24,556 bases of DNA, from the NCBI GenBank assembly GCA_964628455.1, contig CAZVPD010000038.1, positions 1 to 24,556 of the forward strand. The letters are read 5' to 3'. Source of the DNA: JAQVWU01 sp964628455. Its GTDB lineage: Bacteria > Bacillota > Clostridia > Oscillospirales > CAG-272. The position numbers were made by a program, and so were the translations under genes. This document shows, piece by piece, positions 1 to 6,482 of this stretch. Position 1 is the first letter of the stretch. Every line of letters begins with the position of its first letter. Under the pieces are notes generated by a model. The model was not told the origin of the DNA. It saw only the letters and a program-made list of their open reading frames with translations, and did no database searches.

Positions 1-12
1 CCCTCGTTCTTT
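1..12. repeat. Truncated copy of dispersed hairpin repeat
   Basis: The first 12 bases (CCCTCGTTCTTT) are identical to 247-258, which is the right flank of the complete hairpin repeat at 226-258. The window edge therefore probably cuts a second copy of the same intergenic element. Positions 13-225 contain no supported gene or RNA. Confidence 0.45.
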
Positions 13-225
13 TTCCATTTTTTTCTGCGCAAGGACAGCCGCATAGGAATGCATGACGCTGCGTTATCCTACCCGTTAAATCGCAGACCCGGCAAGGGCG
101 ATCACGCAGGATGTAAGGAACGCCGCGCGTTCCATGAACCCTACCGCATAGCCGCATGTCTTTGCGTTATGACGGTCGGCTAAACCGCATGGCTCGGATC
201 GGACCAAAACAGCCGGATAAAATGT

Positions 226-258
226 AGGGGCGGCCCTGTGTGGCCGCCCTCGTTCTTT
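226..258. repeat. GC-rich intergenic hairpin repeat
   Basis: A perfect 8-bp inverted repeat, GGGCGGCC (228-235) and GGCCGCCC (242-249), encloses the 6-base loop CTGTGT. The TAGGGGCGGCC...GGCCGCCC style resembles short dispersed intergenic repeats common in clostridial genomes (family recollection, not searched). It lies 21 bases after the stop of the secreted-protein gene and might also slow or end its transcription, although the U-tract is weak in that direction. Confidence 0.55.
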
Positions 259-270
259 ATGTGGCTTTTT

Positions 271-741
271 TTACGGTGCGATGAAGAAAACCTGAACTGT
301 GGTAGTATTGATATATGGATTTGTTGATTTATCGCAACGAACGAAGAAATTAATGCAGTATTCATGACCGGAGACATAGACGGGATCATCTTCAAATTCG
401 ATATCCGAATAATCGAGCTTGAGCATCTTGGGACATTCTTCCAATGGAACCTCGATACCCCATACACCATGACTCGCAGTAACATCATAAATAGCGATCC
501 AGTAGCCGACAGCGGGATCTTCGAATGCCGCGCAGTTGTTCCAGCCATATTTGAATTCGAGCTCGCCGGGTTTCAGCTTGCCTATGATGACGTATGCGCC
601 GCCGCCGGGCTGGACTACCTTCAGGGAATTTCCGCTCTGAAGGCCGGAGCCGTTTTCGGGTTCATCTTCTGCGCTTGCGGGGACTGCGAATGCGAAAAGA
701 AGGAAGGACAGGACCAGGATGACCGAGAGGATCTTTTTCAT
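271..741 (-). CDS. Small secreted protein of unknown function
   Basis: This 156-residue protein begins with a clear Sec signal peptide: a charged MKKIL start, a hydrophobic core of L, V, F and A, and a VPASA-ED cleavage site near residues 20-25. The mature part is about 130 residues, acidic and apparently beta-rich, with glycine/proline turns and cysteines in NNC, EEC, YC and RC contexts, but I recognise no named domain. The ATG at 741 is preferred. A GTG at 753 would add four residues, but AAGGAG (755-760) lies only one base before it; the ATG has 13 bases of spacing, which is long but workable. It probably acts outside the membrane. It lies in the GC-rich part of the contig and shows no link to the defence operon. 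Confidence 0.75.
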   Translation of the reverse strand: MKKILSVILVLSFLLFAFAVPASAEDEPENGSGLQSGNSLKVVQPGGGAYVIIGKLKPGELEFKYGWNNCAAFEDPAVGYWIAIYDVTASHGVWGIEVPLEECPKMLKLDYSDIEFEDDPVYVSGHEYCINFFVRCDKSTNPYINTTTVQVFFIAP

Positions 742-782
742 GGTAACTTTCACACTCCTTTTAAAGTCTGTTGTTTAAAATC

Positions 783-817
783 AAAAACCTGCTTTACATA
801 AAGTATAGCAGGTTTTT
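783..817 (-). terminator. Rho-independent terminator after the LuxR-type regulator
   Basis: An 11-bp perfect inverted repeat, AAAAACCTGCT (783-793) and AGCAGGTTTTT (807-817), has a 13-base loop. Read on the minus strand it lies 33 bases past the regulator stop and ends in a U-tract. It separates the regulator from the secreted-protein gene; the A/T flanks on both sides would let it work in either direction. Confidence 0.8.
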
Positions 818-850
818 TCTATAAAATATACTATCCGAAAGGATACATTT

Positions 851-3334
851 TCAGGCTTTCCGGTCTTTTTTCTCCTCCATGGCCCTGCGCACGGCGGCGG
901 CGCGGCCGTGCACGCCCAGCTTGCGGTAGATGCAGGTGACCGCCTTTTTCACGGTCACCTCGGCGACGTACAGCGAAGAGGCGATCTCGCGGTTGGTCCT
1001 GCCCTCGATCACGAGCTGAAGGATCTGCTTCTCGCGGGCGGTCAGCGGGCGGGGAGAGGCGGAGGTGCGCATGTGCCGCCCGAGGTTCGCTTTATAGCGC
1101 GCCGCTTCGGCGGCAAGCCGGCCGAGATAGGCGTCGTCCGGGTCTTCGCCGCTCATCTCCGCGAGCAGCCCGCTGATATGGGCGGCGTATTCGGCAAAGG
1201 GGAGGATCAGATGGTCCGCCCTCCCGATCTCGAGGGCGGGGAGCAGGGCCTCTTTCGCTTTTCCGGAGCCGTAGAGCATCAGCGCGGAGATTGCTTCGAG
1301 GATATGGGCGTGCAGGTGCCCGAAGAGGTTGCCGAACACCGAAAAATGCCTGTGCAGCTCCTCGCAGAGCGCTTCGAGCCTGAGGTAATTGCCGTCGAGC
1401 AGGCAGTAGCGCGCTCCCGCGAGGTAATGGAAGGCGACGCCCTGGTAAAAAAGGCCGGAGTGGTTGAATCCGCCGGCTCTGAGCCAGGGCGCGAAGGCCT
1501 CTTTGTCGCCGAGGATCATGCCCATGTAGGCGGAGCACAGCTCATGGATGTCGGTGTCCGCCGTGCTCTCGTAATCGGCGGCGTCCGCGGCCATTTCGTC
1601 GAGGATCTCCCCGGCGGCAGCGAATTTTCCGAGGCAAACGTGCATGCGCGCGAGGACAAAGCGGGCGCAGAGGATCACGGGGGTCTGGCCGGCGGTCTCC
1701 GCTTTATAGACGGCTTTCCGGGCTGCGGATTCCGCGCCGGTCATGTCGCCCGTCTCGAGGCAGTATTCCGCCCTGACCAGATGCTCGAATCCGGTTCCGC
1801 AGCCGTCCGCCATCTCGATGAAACAGCGCATGGCGTGGGCGAAAAACTCGGTCAGGGCGAACAGGCCGCCTTTCTCCTTATGGTAGAGGTAGAGCGCGTG
1901 GGGGCTGCCGAACGTGACCGCCATATGCCTGTTCGCGACCGAGGATCTGCCCCCGAGCAGCTCGCAGGCCCTCAGGTGCATCAGGTGCATGCGCCGCACG
2001 TCGTTGAATTCGGTGAAGCTGCGGGACAGCGCGATCTCGCCGAAGATCCTTCTGCGCAGGTCCGGCGGCACGGAGGGGTCCTCGAGGGTATGCCGCTCGA
2101 TCCCGTCGAGCATGCGGCTCCCTTCCTCCATGCTGACGTTGATGAGGTGGAAATCGGCGTATTTGACCCGGGCGACCGGATGGCGGATCATGGCTTCTTC
2201 GGGGATCTGCGCGAAGACGCGCGCGACGCCGGTCGTGACGTTGTCGAGTACCCGCGTGATATCGGGTTTTTCGAATTCCGTCAGGATCAGGTCGTATTCA
2301 CCCGCCCTGAGGCAATAGTCAAAGCCGGTGATCAGGCTGCCGTTCCGGATCTCCCACTCGCCGGCCCGCCTCAGAAGGGCGCGCAGAGCCGCCTTGTCCG
2401 TCCGCTTCGAGAGCAGGCCGGCGAGGTGGCTGCGGAAAATATCGTGGAACACATACCTGTCCTCCCGCGCGTCATACCGGAGAAGGGAGGTCTCGCCGGC
2501 GGCTTTGCGCAGCGTTTCGGGCGCGCCCGCGTCATCCGACACATAGGCGGCCTGCCCGGGCGAAAAATTCCCGCAGACCGAAAGGGCGGCCAGAAGGTCC
2601 GTTTCTTCGGGCGTGCAGTGCCCCGTGACGGCCGAGGCGATCAGGGCGCCGATATCCGTCCCCGGCTCGATGCGCCCGGTCTCGGCCATACGGCGCCGGG
2701 TCAGGCTGACCGCGATCATCCATCCCCCCGTCACCGCCTGCACGTGCTCCGCCTCGGAGGGGGAGATCTCAAGTCCGGAAAGGGCGAAATAGTCCGCGAT
2801 CTCGGCTCGGGACAGCTCGAACAGCGGTCCCGACACGGGACAGCAGAGCCCCCGGAAGATCAGGTCGTCCACAGCGAACGCGGGCTTCGAGCGCGAGATC
2901 AGCACGATATGGAAACCGGGTATGTTCCTGCGGACGAGTTGTTCGTTGAACTCGTCAAGTTCCGGGGAGCGCACCGCATGGTAGTCGTCGATGACGAGTA
3001 CCGTGCCCGTCCCGTACATGGAATCCTCGATCAGTCCGAAGACCCTTTCGCGCGCCCGTTCGCCCGCAGGGAAGCCGAGGGCCTGCAGCCGGCTGCCGTA
3101 TTCGGGCTTGACCCTCGCGAGCTGACCGGTCAGCGAATGCCAGACCGTCTGCGCCGACGTCTCCTCGTTTTCGACCGACAGCCAGAGCGAAGGCGTGCTT
3201 TTCGTGGCGAGGAATTCCCGCACCGCCGTGGTCTTTCCGCTGCCCATCGCCGCCGTCACCAGCGTCAGCGGGTATTGATAGATGTTCTCGAGTCTGCGCG
3301 AAATCTCCGCGCGTTTTAAAAAGCCGTGTTCCAT
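851..3334 (-). CDS. MalT-like STAND ATPase / LuxR-type transcriptional regulator
   Basis: This 827-residue cytoplasmic regulator has the full MalT-type layout. An N-terminal P-loop NTPase carries Walker A GSGKT (31-35) and Walker B VLVIDD (about 112-117). A long alpha-helical repeat region (roughly 330-740, alanine/leucine/glutamate-rich, TPR-like) follows. The last 66 residues form a LuxR-type DNA-binding domain starting RPLTAREKQIL, with the NREIA...VTVK helix-turn-helix. Family members bind an inducer and ATP, oligomerise and activate nearby promoters; neither inducer nor target can be read here. The length is close to MalT (about 900). GGAG stands 10 bases before the ATG. It starts 76 bases after the ImmA-like gene, on the same strand, so it may share transcription with the XRE-ImmA unit. 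Confidence 0.9.
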   Translation of the reverse strand: MEHGFLKRAEISRRLENIYQYPLTLVTAAMGSGKTTAVREFLATKSTPSLWLSVENEETSAQTVWHSLTGQLARVKPEYGSRLQALGFPAGERARERVFGLIEDSMYGTGTVLVIDDYHAVRSPELDEFNEQLVRRNIPGFHIVLISRSKPAFAVDDLIFRGLCCPVSGPLFELSRAEIADYFALSGLEISPSEAEHVQAVTGGWMIAVSLTRRRMAETGRIEPGTDIGALIASAVTGHCTPEETDLLAALSVCGNFSPGQAAYVSDDAGAPETLRKAAGETSLLRYDAREDRYVFHDIFRSHLAGLLSKRTDKAALRALLRRAGEWEIRNGSLITGFDYCLRAGEYDLILTEFEKPDITRVLDNVTTGVARVFAQIPEEAMIRHPVARVKYADFHLINVSMEEGSRMLDGIERHTLEDPSVPPDLRRRIFGEIALSRSFTEFNDVRRMHLMHLRACELLGGRSSVANRHMAVTFGSPHALYLYHKEKGGLFALTEFFAHAMRCFIEMADGCGTGFEHLVRAEYCLETGDMTGAESAARKAVYKAETAGQTPVILCARFVLARMHVCLGKFAAAGEILDEMAADAADYESTADTDIHELCSAYMGMILGDKEAFAPWLRAGGFNHSGLFYQGVAFHYLAGARYCLLDGNYLRLEALCEELHRHFSVFGNLFGHLHAHILEAISALMLYGSGKAKEALLPALEIGRADHLILPFAEYAAHISGLLAEMSGEDPDDAYLGRLAAEAARYKANLGRHMRTSASPRPLTAREKQILQLVIEGRTNREIASSLYVAEVTVKKAVTCIYRKLGVHGRAAAVRRAMEEKKDRKA

Positions 3335-3410
3335 CTTTCGTTTTCTCCACCGGGTCGGATGAAAAAGCGAATCGCAGTGTCCTTCGAAGGAGGAAGGGAA
3401 CCCCGGGTGT

Positions 3411-3836
3411 TCAGCCGCCGGACGTCGCGTCCGGTCTGAAGCTGTAGTAGGCGAGGGCGCGGCCGATCAGCTTTTCGTCCACGCCGAAGTGTTCGGCCAG
3501 CTGCCATGCCTCCGTGCTGCCCTCGCGCAGCGCTTTTTTCAGAGCGCTTCTCGGCACGAGCTTTCGGACCGACCATTCGTCGGCCCTGCGCTCGCATTTG
3601 CCCCGCGTGGCGGCGGGCGTTGCGACGTCATAGAAGGCGCCGGTGGCGCAGTGGCCGAGTTCGTGGGCCAGCGCCGTTTTTTCGGCCGCTTCGGTCCCGG
3701 TTTTCGCCGGATTGAGGGCGACCGCGAAGTCGTCCTCCCCGAGTCTGAGGCACATGGCCGAAGCGCCGCTCATCGGAAAGGAAAAGACCCCGATCCGGTG
3801 CTTTTCGGCGATGCGGTACAGGGTCCCAAGCTCCAT
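3411..3836 (-). CDS. ImmA/IrrE-family metallopeptidase
   Basis: This 141-residue protein carries the zincin motif HELGH at residues 58-62, preceded by an alanine/threonine-rich helix as in ImmA/IrrE (COG2856) enzymes. The CERRADEW segment at 81-88 supplies candidate third ligands. Family members cleave a partner XRE repressor, releasing phage or ICE genes after DNA damage or signalling. Here the XRE gene ends only two bases upstream, so the pair is almost certainly one unit and the neighbour is the likely substrate (inference). The frame stays open further upstream, but that stretch overlaps the repressor gene and is not real coding. The start MELGTLY directly follows the repressor stop and fits the family length. 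Confidence 0.88.
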   Translation of the reverse strand: MELGTLYRIAEKHRIGVFSFPMSGASAMCLRLGEDDFAVALNPAKTGTEAAEKTALAHELGHCATGAFYDVATPAATRGKCERRADEWSVRKLVPRSALKKALREGSTEAWQLAEHFGVDEKLIGRALAYYSFRPDATSGG

Positions 3837-3838
3837 CC

Positions 3839-4174
3839 CTACCGCCCTTCTTTGCGCCGCTGTTCCTTGATAAAACGGGCGAAGGTCAGAATGTCGCGTT
3901 TGTCGCTGTCCGTCAGGTCCGCTGTCTCCTTGAAGAGGGCGAACTGGATGTCGTCCAGCTTGACCTCGCCCTGTTGAGGCAGATCCTCGCTCCCGAGCAG
4001 GTATCCTTCGGTCACGTCGAAATAGGCGGCCATCTTCGCGAGCGTCCTGCCGTTGGGCACGGATCCGCTCTTCCAGCGGGCGATGCCGCTCTCGCTGAGG
4101 TTCAGTTCCTTGAGCAGGGGGGTCAGCCGGATCCCTCTGGCCTTGCACAGGCCTATAAGTCGGTCATAAAACAT
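3839..4174 (-). CDS. XRE-family transcriptional repressor
   Basis: This is a 111-residue cytoplasmic DNA-binding protein. Residues about 4-62 form a Cro/CI-type helix-turn-helix: RLIGLCKARG, then LLKELNLSESGIARWKSG as the recognition part, then TLAKMAAYFDVTEGYLLG. The C-terminal 45 residues are charged and probably dimerise. AAGGAG sits six bases before the ATG. It is the first gene of a leftward unit with the ImmA-like peptidase and lies just downstream of the face-to-face promoter pair, so it most likely represses the rightward replication arm and its own promoter by binding the palindromes at 4243-4256 and 4297-4309 (inference from position). ImmA cleavage would relieve it. Confidence 0.9.
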   Translation of the reverse strand: MFYDRLIGLCKARGIRLTPLLKELNLSESGIARWKSGSVPNGRTLAKMAAYFDVTEGYLLGSEDLPQQGEVKLDDIQFALFKETADLTDSDKRDILTFARFIKEQRRKEGR

Positions 4175-4234
4175 AAAAAACTCCTTTCGGTTTTATGCAT
4201 CCCTACAAAAATGCGTAAATAAGCGGATATATAC

Positions 4235-4263
4235 TTGACAAATGCTTTTATAAGCAGTATACT
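4235..4263 (+). promoter_or_regulatory. Sigma-A promoter for the replication arm
   Basis: TTGACA at 4235-4240, a 17-base spacer and TATACT at 4258-4263 predict a start near 4270, giving about 90 bases of leader before the SSB-like gene. The spacer contains the palindrome TGCTTTTATAAGCA, a good operator position. Confidence 0.85.
4243..4256. promoter_or_regulatory. Candidate operator in the rightward promoter spacer
   Basis: TGCTT (4243-4247) and AAGCA (4252-4256) are inverted around TTAT. The site lies wholly between -35 and -10 of the rightward promoter, where a bound XRE dimer would block RNA polymerase. A related ATAAGC half-site appears upstream near 4218-4225. That the adjacent XRE protein binds it is inference. 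Confidence 0.5.
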
Positions 4264-4289
4264 GATTCTGTAAAGTCACTTACATGCAC

Positions 4290-4318
4290 AGTATAGCACA
4301 TTTAATGTGAAAAGTCAA
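4290..4318 (-). promoter_or_regulatory. Sigma-A promoter for the XRE-ImmA arm
   Basis: On the minus strand, TTGACT (4318-4313), a 17-base spacer and TATACT (4295-4290) form a near-consensus promoter with a start near 4283. That is upstream of, and facing, the rightward promoter, so the two transcription units overlap at their 5' ends. Confidence 0.85.
4297..4309. promoter_or_regulatory. Candidate operator in the leftward promoter spacer
   Basis: CACATTTAATGTG is a 13-base inverted repeat with perfect 5-bp arms around TTA, inside the spacer of the leftward promoter. Its sequence differs from the palindrome at 4243-4256, so the two promoters may answer to different proteins or to different affinities of one repressor. 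Confidence 0.5.
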
Positions 4319-4360
4319 GCACATTCCTAAAAAAATGGAACAGGGAGGTAAAAAGAAGAA

Positions 4361-4675
4361 ATGAACGATTCCGACTGTTTTATCCTGACCGGCCGTCTTG
4401 CGGGTCCTCCCGAACCCGGCCGGACTCCCGGCGGCGCCGTCTCCTGCGCCTTCAGGCTCAGGGTCGTGCGCGCGAGCCCGAACCTGTTTCCCCTCCCCCG
4501 CGAGGTCTGCGTGACCGCGCTGCGCAGGCAGGCGGAATACGCGGCCTGTCTGCCGGAAGGCGGGATGGTCTGCGTCACCGGAAAGCTCGGGCGCCGCGAA
4601 GGCCTGACGGCGTACGAGATCTTCTGGATCGGAGAGACGGGGAAGAAGGGCAGGCCGAAGAAAGAGAAATTCTGA
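4361..4675 (+). CDS. Single-stranded DNA-binding-like (OB-fold) protein
   Basis: This 104-residue protein resembles a shortened SSB. It has the first strand motif ILTGRLAGPPE, then a beta stretch AVSCAFRLRVVRA, then VCVTALRRQAEYAACLPEGG in the place of the SSB segment F.C.aWg..AE.a..yl.KG, then VCVTGKLGRREG...YEIFWIG. It lacks the glycine-rich tail ending in the acidic DDDIPF-type tip, ending instead in a basic KKGRPKKEKF. It is the first gene of the rightward arm and is followed by initiator-like and helicase-loader genes, as expected for a phage or ICE replication protein that coats single strands. GGAGG lies about 11 bases before the ATG. The sequence is divergent, so the OB-fold call rests on pattern and context. 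Confidence 0.68.
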   Translation: MNDSDCFILTGRLAGPPEPGRTPGGAVSCAFRLRVVRASPNLFPLPREVCVTALRRQAEYAACLPEGGMVCVTGKLGRREGLTAYEIFWIGETGKKGRPKKEKF

Positions 4676-4733
4676 CACGACTTCATTTTACGGCGTATCC
4701 GGCGGATACGGAAAAGAAAGGAAAGGAAAGACG

Positions 4734-5450
4734 ATGAACTATCTCCTGCAGCTGGTCGCGTTCAGAAAACGCAGGATGGCGGACCCGATCACGGCGAACG
4801 CGATCTGCCTCTGGTACATCCTGCACGAATATGCGAACCAGATCGGATTCCCCGAAACATTCACCTGCACGAACACAACCCTTTGTGCGGAATCGAACAT
4901 GCTGATCAGGAGGATGCAGCGTGCCCGCGAGGATCTTTACTCACACGGGTATATCGGTTATGAAGAAGGTTCCGGAAACGCATGCGGAACGTACAGGATA
5001 TACGATCTCCGCATCGGTTACGACGCGCAGCATGACGCACCGGATGTCGCGCAGTATGACGCACGGCATGACACGCAGTGTGACGCGCAAATGATAACAT
5101 TACCTAAACAGGACTTAAACAAAACAAAACATAAAAATAAAAAGGGCTCTCCCGCGCGCTGCAAAGAATCGGATGAACTGTTTGACGACTTCTGGAAGGC
5201 CTATCCGAAAAAGCAGGCGAAGAGCGAAGCCCTGAAGGCCTTTGCGGCTCTTGCGCCCGACAGGGAGCTGACCGACCGCATGGTCGCCTCGATCGCCCTT
5301 GCGGTCCTGACCCAAAACTGGAGGGAGGACGGCGGCCGCTTCATCCCGAACCCGGCTACATGGCTCCGCGGAAAGCGGTGGGAGGACGAAAGCCTGCCGC
5401 AGAAAGAACCGTTCGCCTTCTCGGACGGCAAAGGGGGGTGTCCCTATTGA
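4734..5450 (+). CDS. Phage-type replication initiator / replisome organizer
   Basis: This is a 238-residue two-domain protein. Residues 1-90 look like a winged-helix DNA-binding domain (helices around ANAICLWYILHEYA and MLIRRMQRAREDLYSHGYI, wing near GTYRIYDLR). Residues 96-119 are six four-residue repeats encoded by a 12-bp tandem repeat, followed by a lysine/asparagine-rich linker. Residues 149-219 match the C-terminal part of many phage replication proteins: DDFWKAYPKK..K..ALKAF and RFIPNPATWLRGKRWEDE. Such proteins bind the origin and recruit the helicase loader, which is the next gene; stop and candidate next start overlap. An AAAGGAAAGGAAAG tract precedes the ATG. The origin is probably inside this gene. 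Confidence 0.75.
   Translation: MNYLLQLVAFRKRRMADPITANAICLWYILHEYANQIGFPETFTCTNTTLCAESNMLIRRMQRAREDLYSHGYIGYEEGSGNACGTYRIYDLRIGYDAQHDAPDVAQYDARHDTQCDAQMITLPKQDLNKTKHKNKKGSPARCKESDELFDDFWKAYPKKQAKSEALKAFAALAPDRELTDRMVASIALAVLTQNWREDGGRFIPNPATWLRGKRWEDESLPQKEPFAFSDGKGGCPY
5019..5090 (+). repeat. Six 12-bp direct repeats (candidate iterons)
   Basis: Six back-to-back 12-mers start at 5019, 5031, 5043, 5055, 5067 and 5079, with consensus near NATGACGCGCAG. They are in frame and encode tetrapeptides of the form Y/H/D/C-D/V-A/T-Q/P/R. Silent and conservative differences between units leave the GACGC core largely intact. Confidence 0.8.
5019..5144. other. Candidate replication origin inside the initiator gene
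   Basis: The six 12-bp repeats (5019-5090) run straight into an AT-rich tract (5091-5144, 12 G/C of 54, about 22%) within an otherwise roughly 60% GC region. Iterons followed by an unwinding element, inside the interdomain linker of an initiator gene and upstream of a helicase-loader gene, is the arrangement known from lambdoid phages (O-gene origin, then P). That it functions as an origin is inference. Confidence 0.5.
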
Positions 5451-5464
5451 GCGGAACGGAAAAC

Positions 5465-6298
5465 ATGAAGAAAGTGACCCCCGAAGCCTGCATGGACGCG
5501 GCCGCGGGGCACTGCAGGAAACTCGACCCCGCGTCGGAAAGCGACTATTTCCGGGACGGGCTGCTCTACTGCGGGAAGTGCCGTACCCCCCGCGAATGCG
5601 TCGTTACCATCCCGAACACCAGACGCACCTTCAGCGCGCCTGTGGTCTGCGCCTGCAGGAAGGCCGAAATGGTGAGGGACCGCGCCGAAGCGTGCAGAAA
5701 AGCCGCCGACGAGAGGCGGAAGCAGGCGCTCCCCCTCGAAAAATACAGGCTTATGACCTTCGCGGCTTCCGACACGCCCCTCCCGTTCGCCGAAAAATAC
5801 GTGGAGCGCTGGAAAGATATGCTCAAAAACAACGTCGGCCTGCTGCTCCACGGGGCGGTGGGTTCGGGCAAGACCTACGCGGCGGCCGCCGTCGCCAACG
5901 CCCTGGTCGACGAGGGCGAGTGGGTGTATATGCACAACATCGCGGCCATGAACGCCGCCCTGCGCGATACGTATAAAGGCGGGCACGCGGAGCTCATGGA
6001 AAAGGCGCAGATGAGCCGGCTGTTCGTCATCGACGATTTCGGCGCCGAAAGCGTGACCCCCTATTCCCTCCAGCTTACCTACGAGCTGGTCGAAGCCCGC
6101 GCCGAAAGCGGCAAGCCGCTCATCGTCACCACCAACCTCTCCCCCGCCGCCATCGCCGGCACCGACGACCCTTCCCTCAGCCGCCTTTACAGCCGCCTCG
6201 CCGCCCTCCACCCCGTCGGCATCGCCGGCCCCGACCGCCGCCGCGCCGCCACCCGTCAGCGCTACGACGAGATCAACGGCATCCTGGGGATCCTGTGA
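5465..6298 (+). CDS. DnaC/IstB-family helicase loader ATPase
   Basis: This 277-residue AAA+ ATPase loads the replicative helicase onto single-stranded DNA. A cysteine-rich N-terminal part (C36, C39, C45, C62, C64) probably binds zinc and contacts the helicase. Walker A GAVGSGKT lies at about 130-137, Walker B LFVIDDFG at 186-193, and a sensor-like VTTNLS at about 221-226. An arginine-rich stretch near the C-terminus (PDRRRAATRQRYDEI) fits DnaC/DnaI-type loaders. It is the last gene of the rightward arm. The start is uncertain: a TTG at 5447 overlaps the upstream stop (TTGA) and follows a G-run (5433-5438), which would add six residues; the ATG at 5465 is the more conventional codon. It is likely translationally coupled to the initiator gene. 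Confidence 0.88.
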   Translation: MKKVTPEACMDAAAGHCRKLDPASESDYFRDGLLYCGKCRTPRECVVTIPNTRRTFSAPVVCACRKAEMVRDRAEACRKAADERRKQALPLEKYRLMTFAASDTPLPFAEKYVERWKDMLKNNVGLLLHGAVGSGKTYAAAAVANALVDEGEWVYMHNIAAMNAALRDTYKGGHAELMEKAQMSRLFVIDDFGAESVTPYSLQLTYELVEARAESGKPLIVTTNLSPAAIAGTDDPSLSRLYSRLAALHPVGIAGPDRRRAATRQRYDEINGILGIL

Positions 6299-6343
6299 AG
6301 GTGAAATAAGTGCAGGGTGAAGAATATTGTGATCCGAGGAAAA

Positions 6344-6384
6344 AAAAGAACGCAAAGCGAGCTTGGTACACGTTGCGTTCTTTT
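6344..6384. terminator. Bidirectional rho-independent terminator
   Basis: AAAAGAACGCAA (6344-6355) and TTGCGTTCTTTT (6373-6384) form a perfect 12-bp stem with a 17-base loop. A/T runs on both sides let it end the rightward replication arm, 45 bases after the loader stop, and also the leftward defence operon, about 100 bases after its last stop. It sits at the composition boundary. Confidence 0.85.
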
Positions 6385-6482
6385 AAATGTATGAAAAAAG
6401 TCATATCAACGGAATTTTTTCGTGACTGATTATGTTAAGGAACAGTTGATTTTTTTAAAATGATCTGTTGACAGAATCAGCT

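Larger units (their letters stand above)
3411..6298. mobile_element. Phage- or ICE-like control and replication module
   Basis: Five genes in two divergently oriented arms (ImmA and XRE leftward; SSB-like, initiator-like and DnaC-like rightward) flank a compact two-promoter switch. This is the classic layout of a temperate phage or integrative element lysogeny/early-replication region. No integrase, terminase, capsid, portal, relaxase or att site is visible in the window, so it is either a remnant or the edge of an element. Its GC-rich composition matches the left flank and not the defence operon. Confidence 0.5.

Noticed and set aside
908..3319. 803-codon plus-strand open frame opposite the LuxR-type gene
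   Set aside because: It is the antisense shadow of a GC-rich gene: the protein is low-complexity, rich in R, G, A, E and D, with no domain, while the opposite strand has a complete P-loop and HTH.
3837..4148. N-terminal extension of the ImmA-like frame
   Set aside because: The extra ~104 codons overlap the XRE gene in another frame and give an R/Q/P/G-rich non-protein-like sequence; the start at 3836 follows the repressor stop directly.
4335..4364. Nine-codon leader peptide (MEQGGKKKK) whose stop overlaps the SSB-like start
   Set aside because: It has no ribosome site upstream, and the purine-rich sequence is explained by the SD and spacer of the SSB-like gene.
5019..5090. CRISPR-like array
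   Set aside because: The repeats are 12 bp, adjoin without spacers and lie in frame inside a coding region; no cas gene is present.
5444..6355. 303-codon minus-strand open frame across the helicase-loader gene
   Set aside because: Antisense shadow in GC-rich DNA, glycine/alanine/valine-rich with no motif; the plus strand encodes a clear DnaC-type ATPase.
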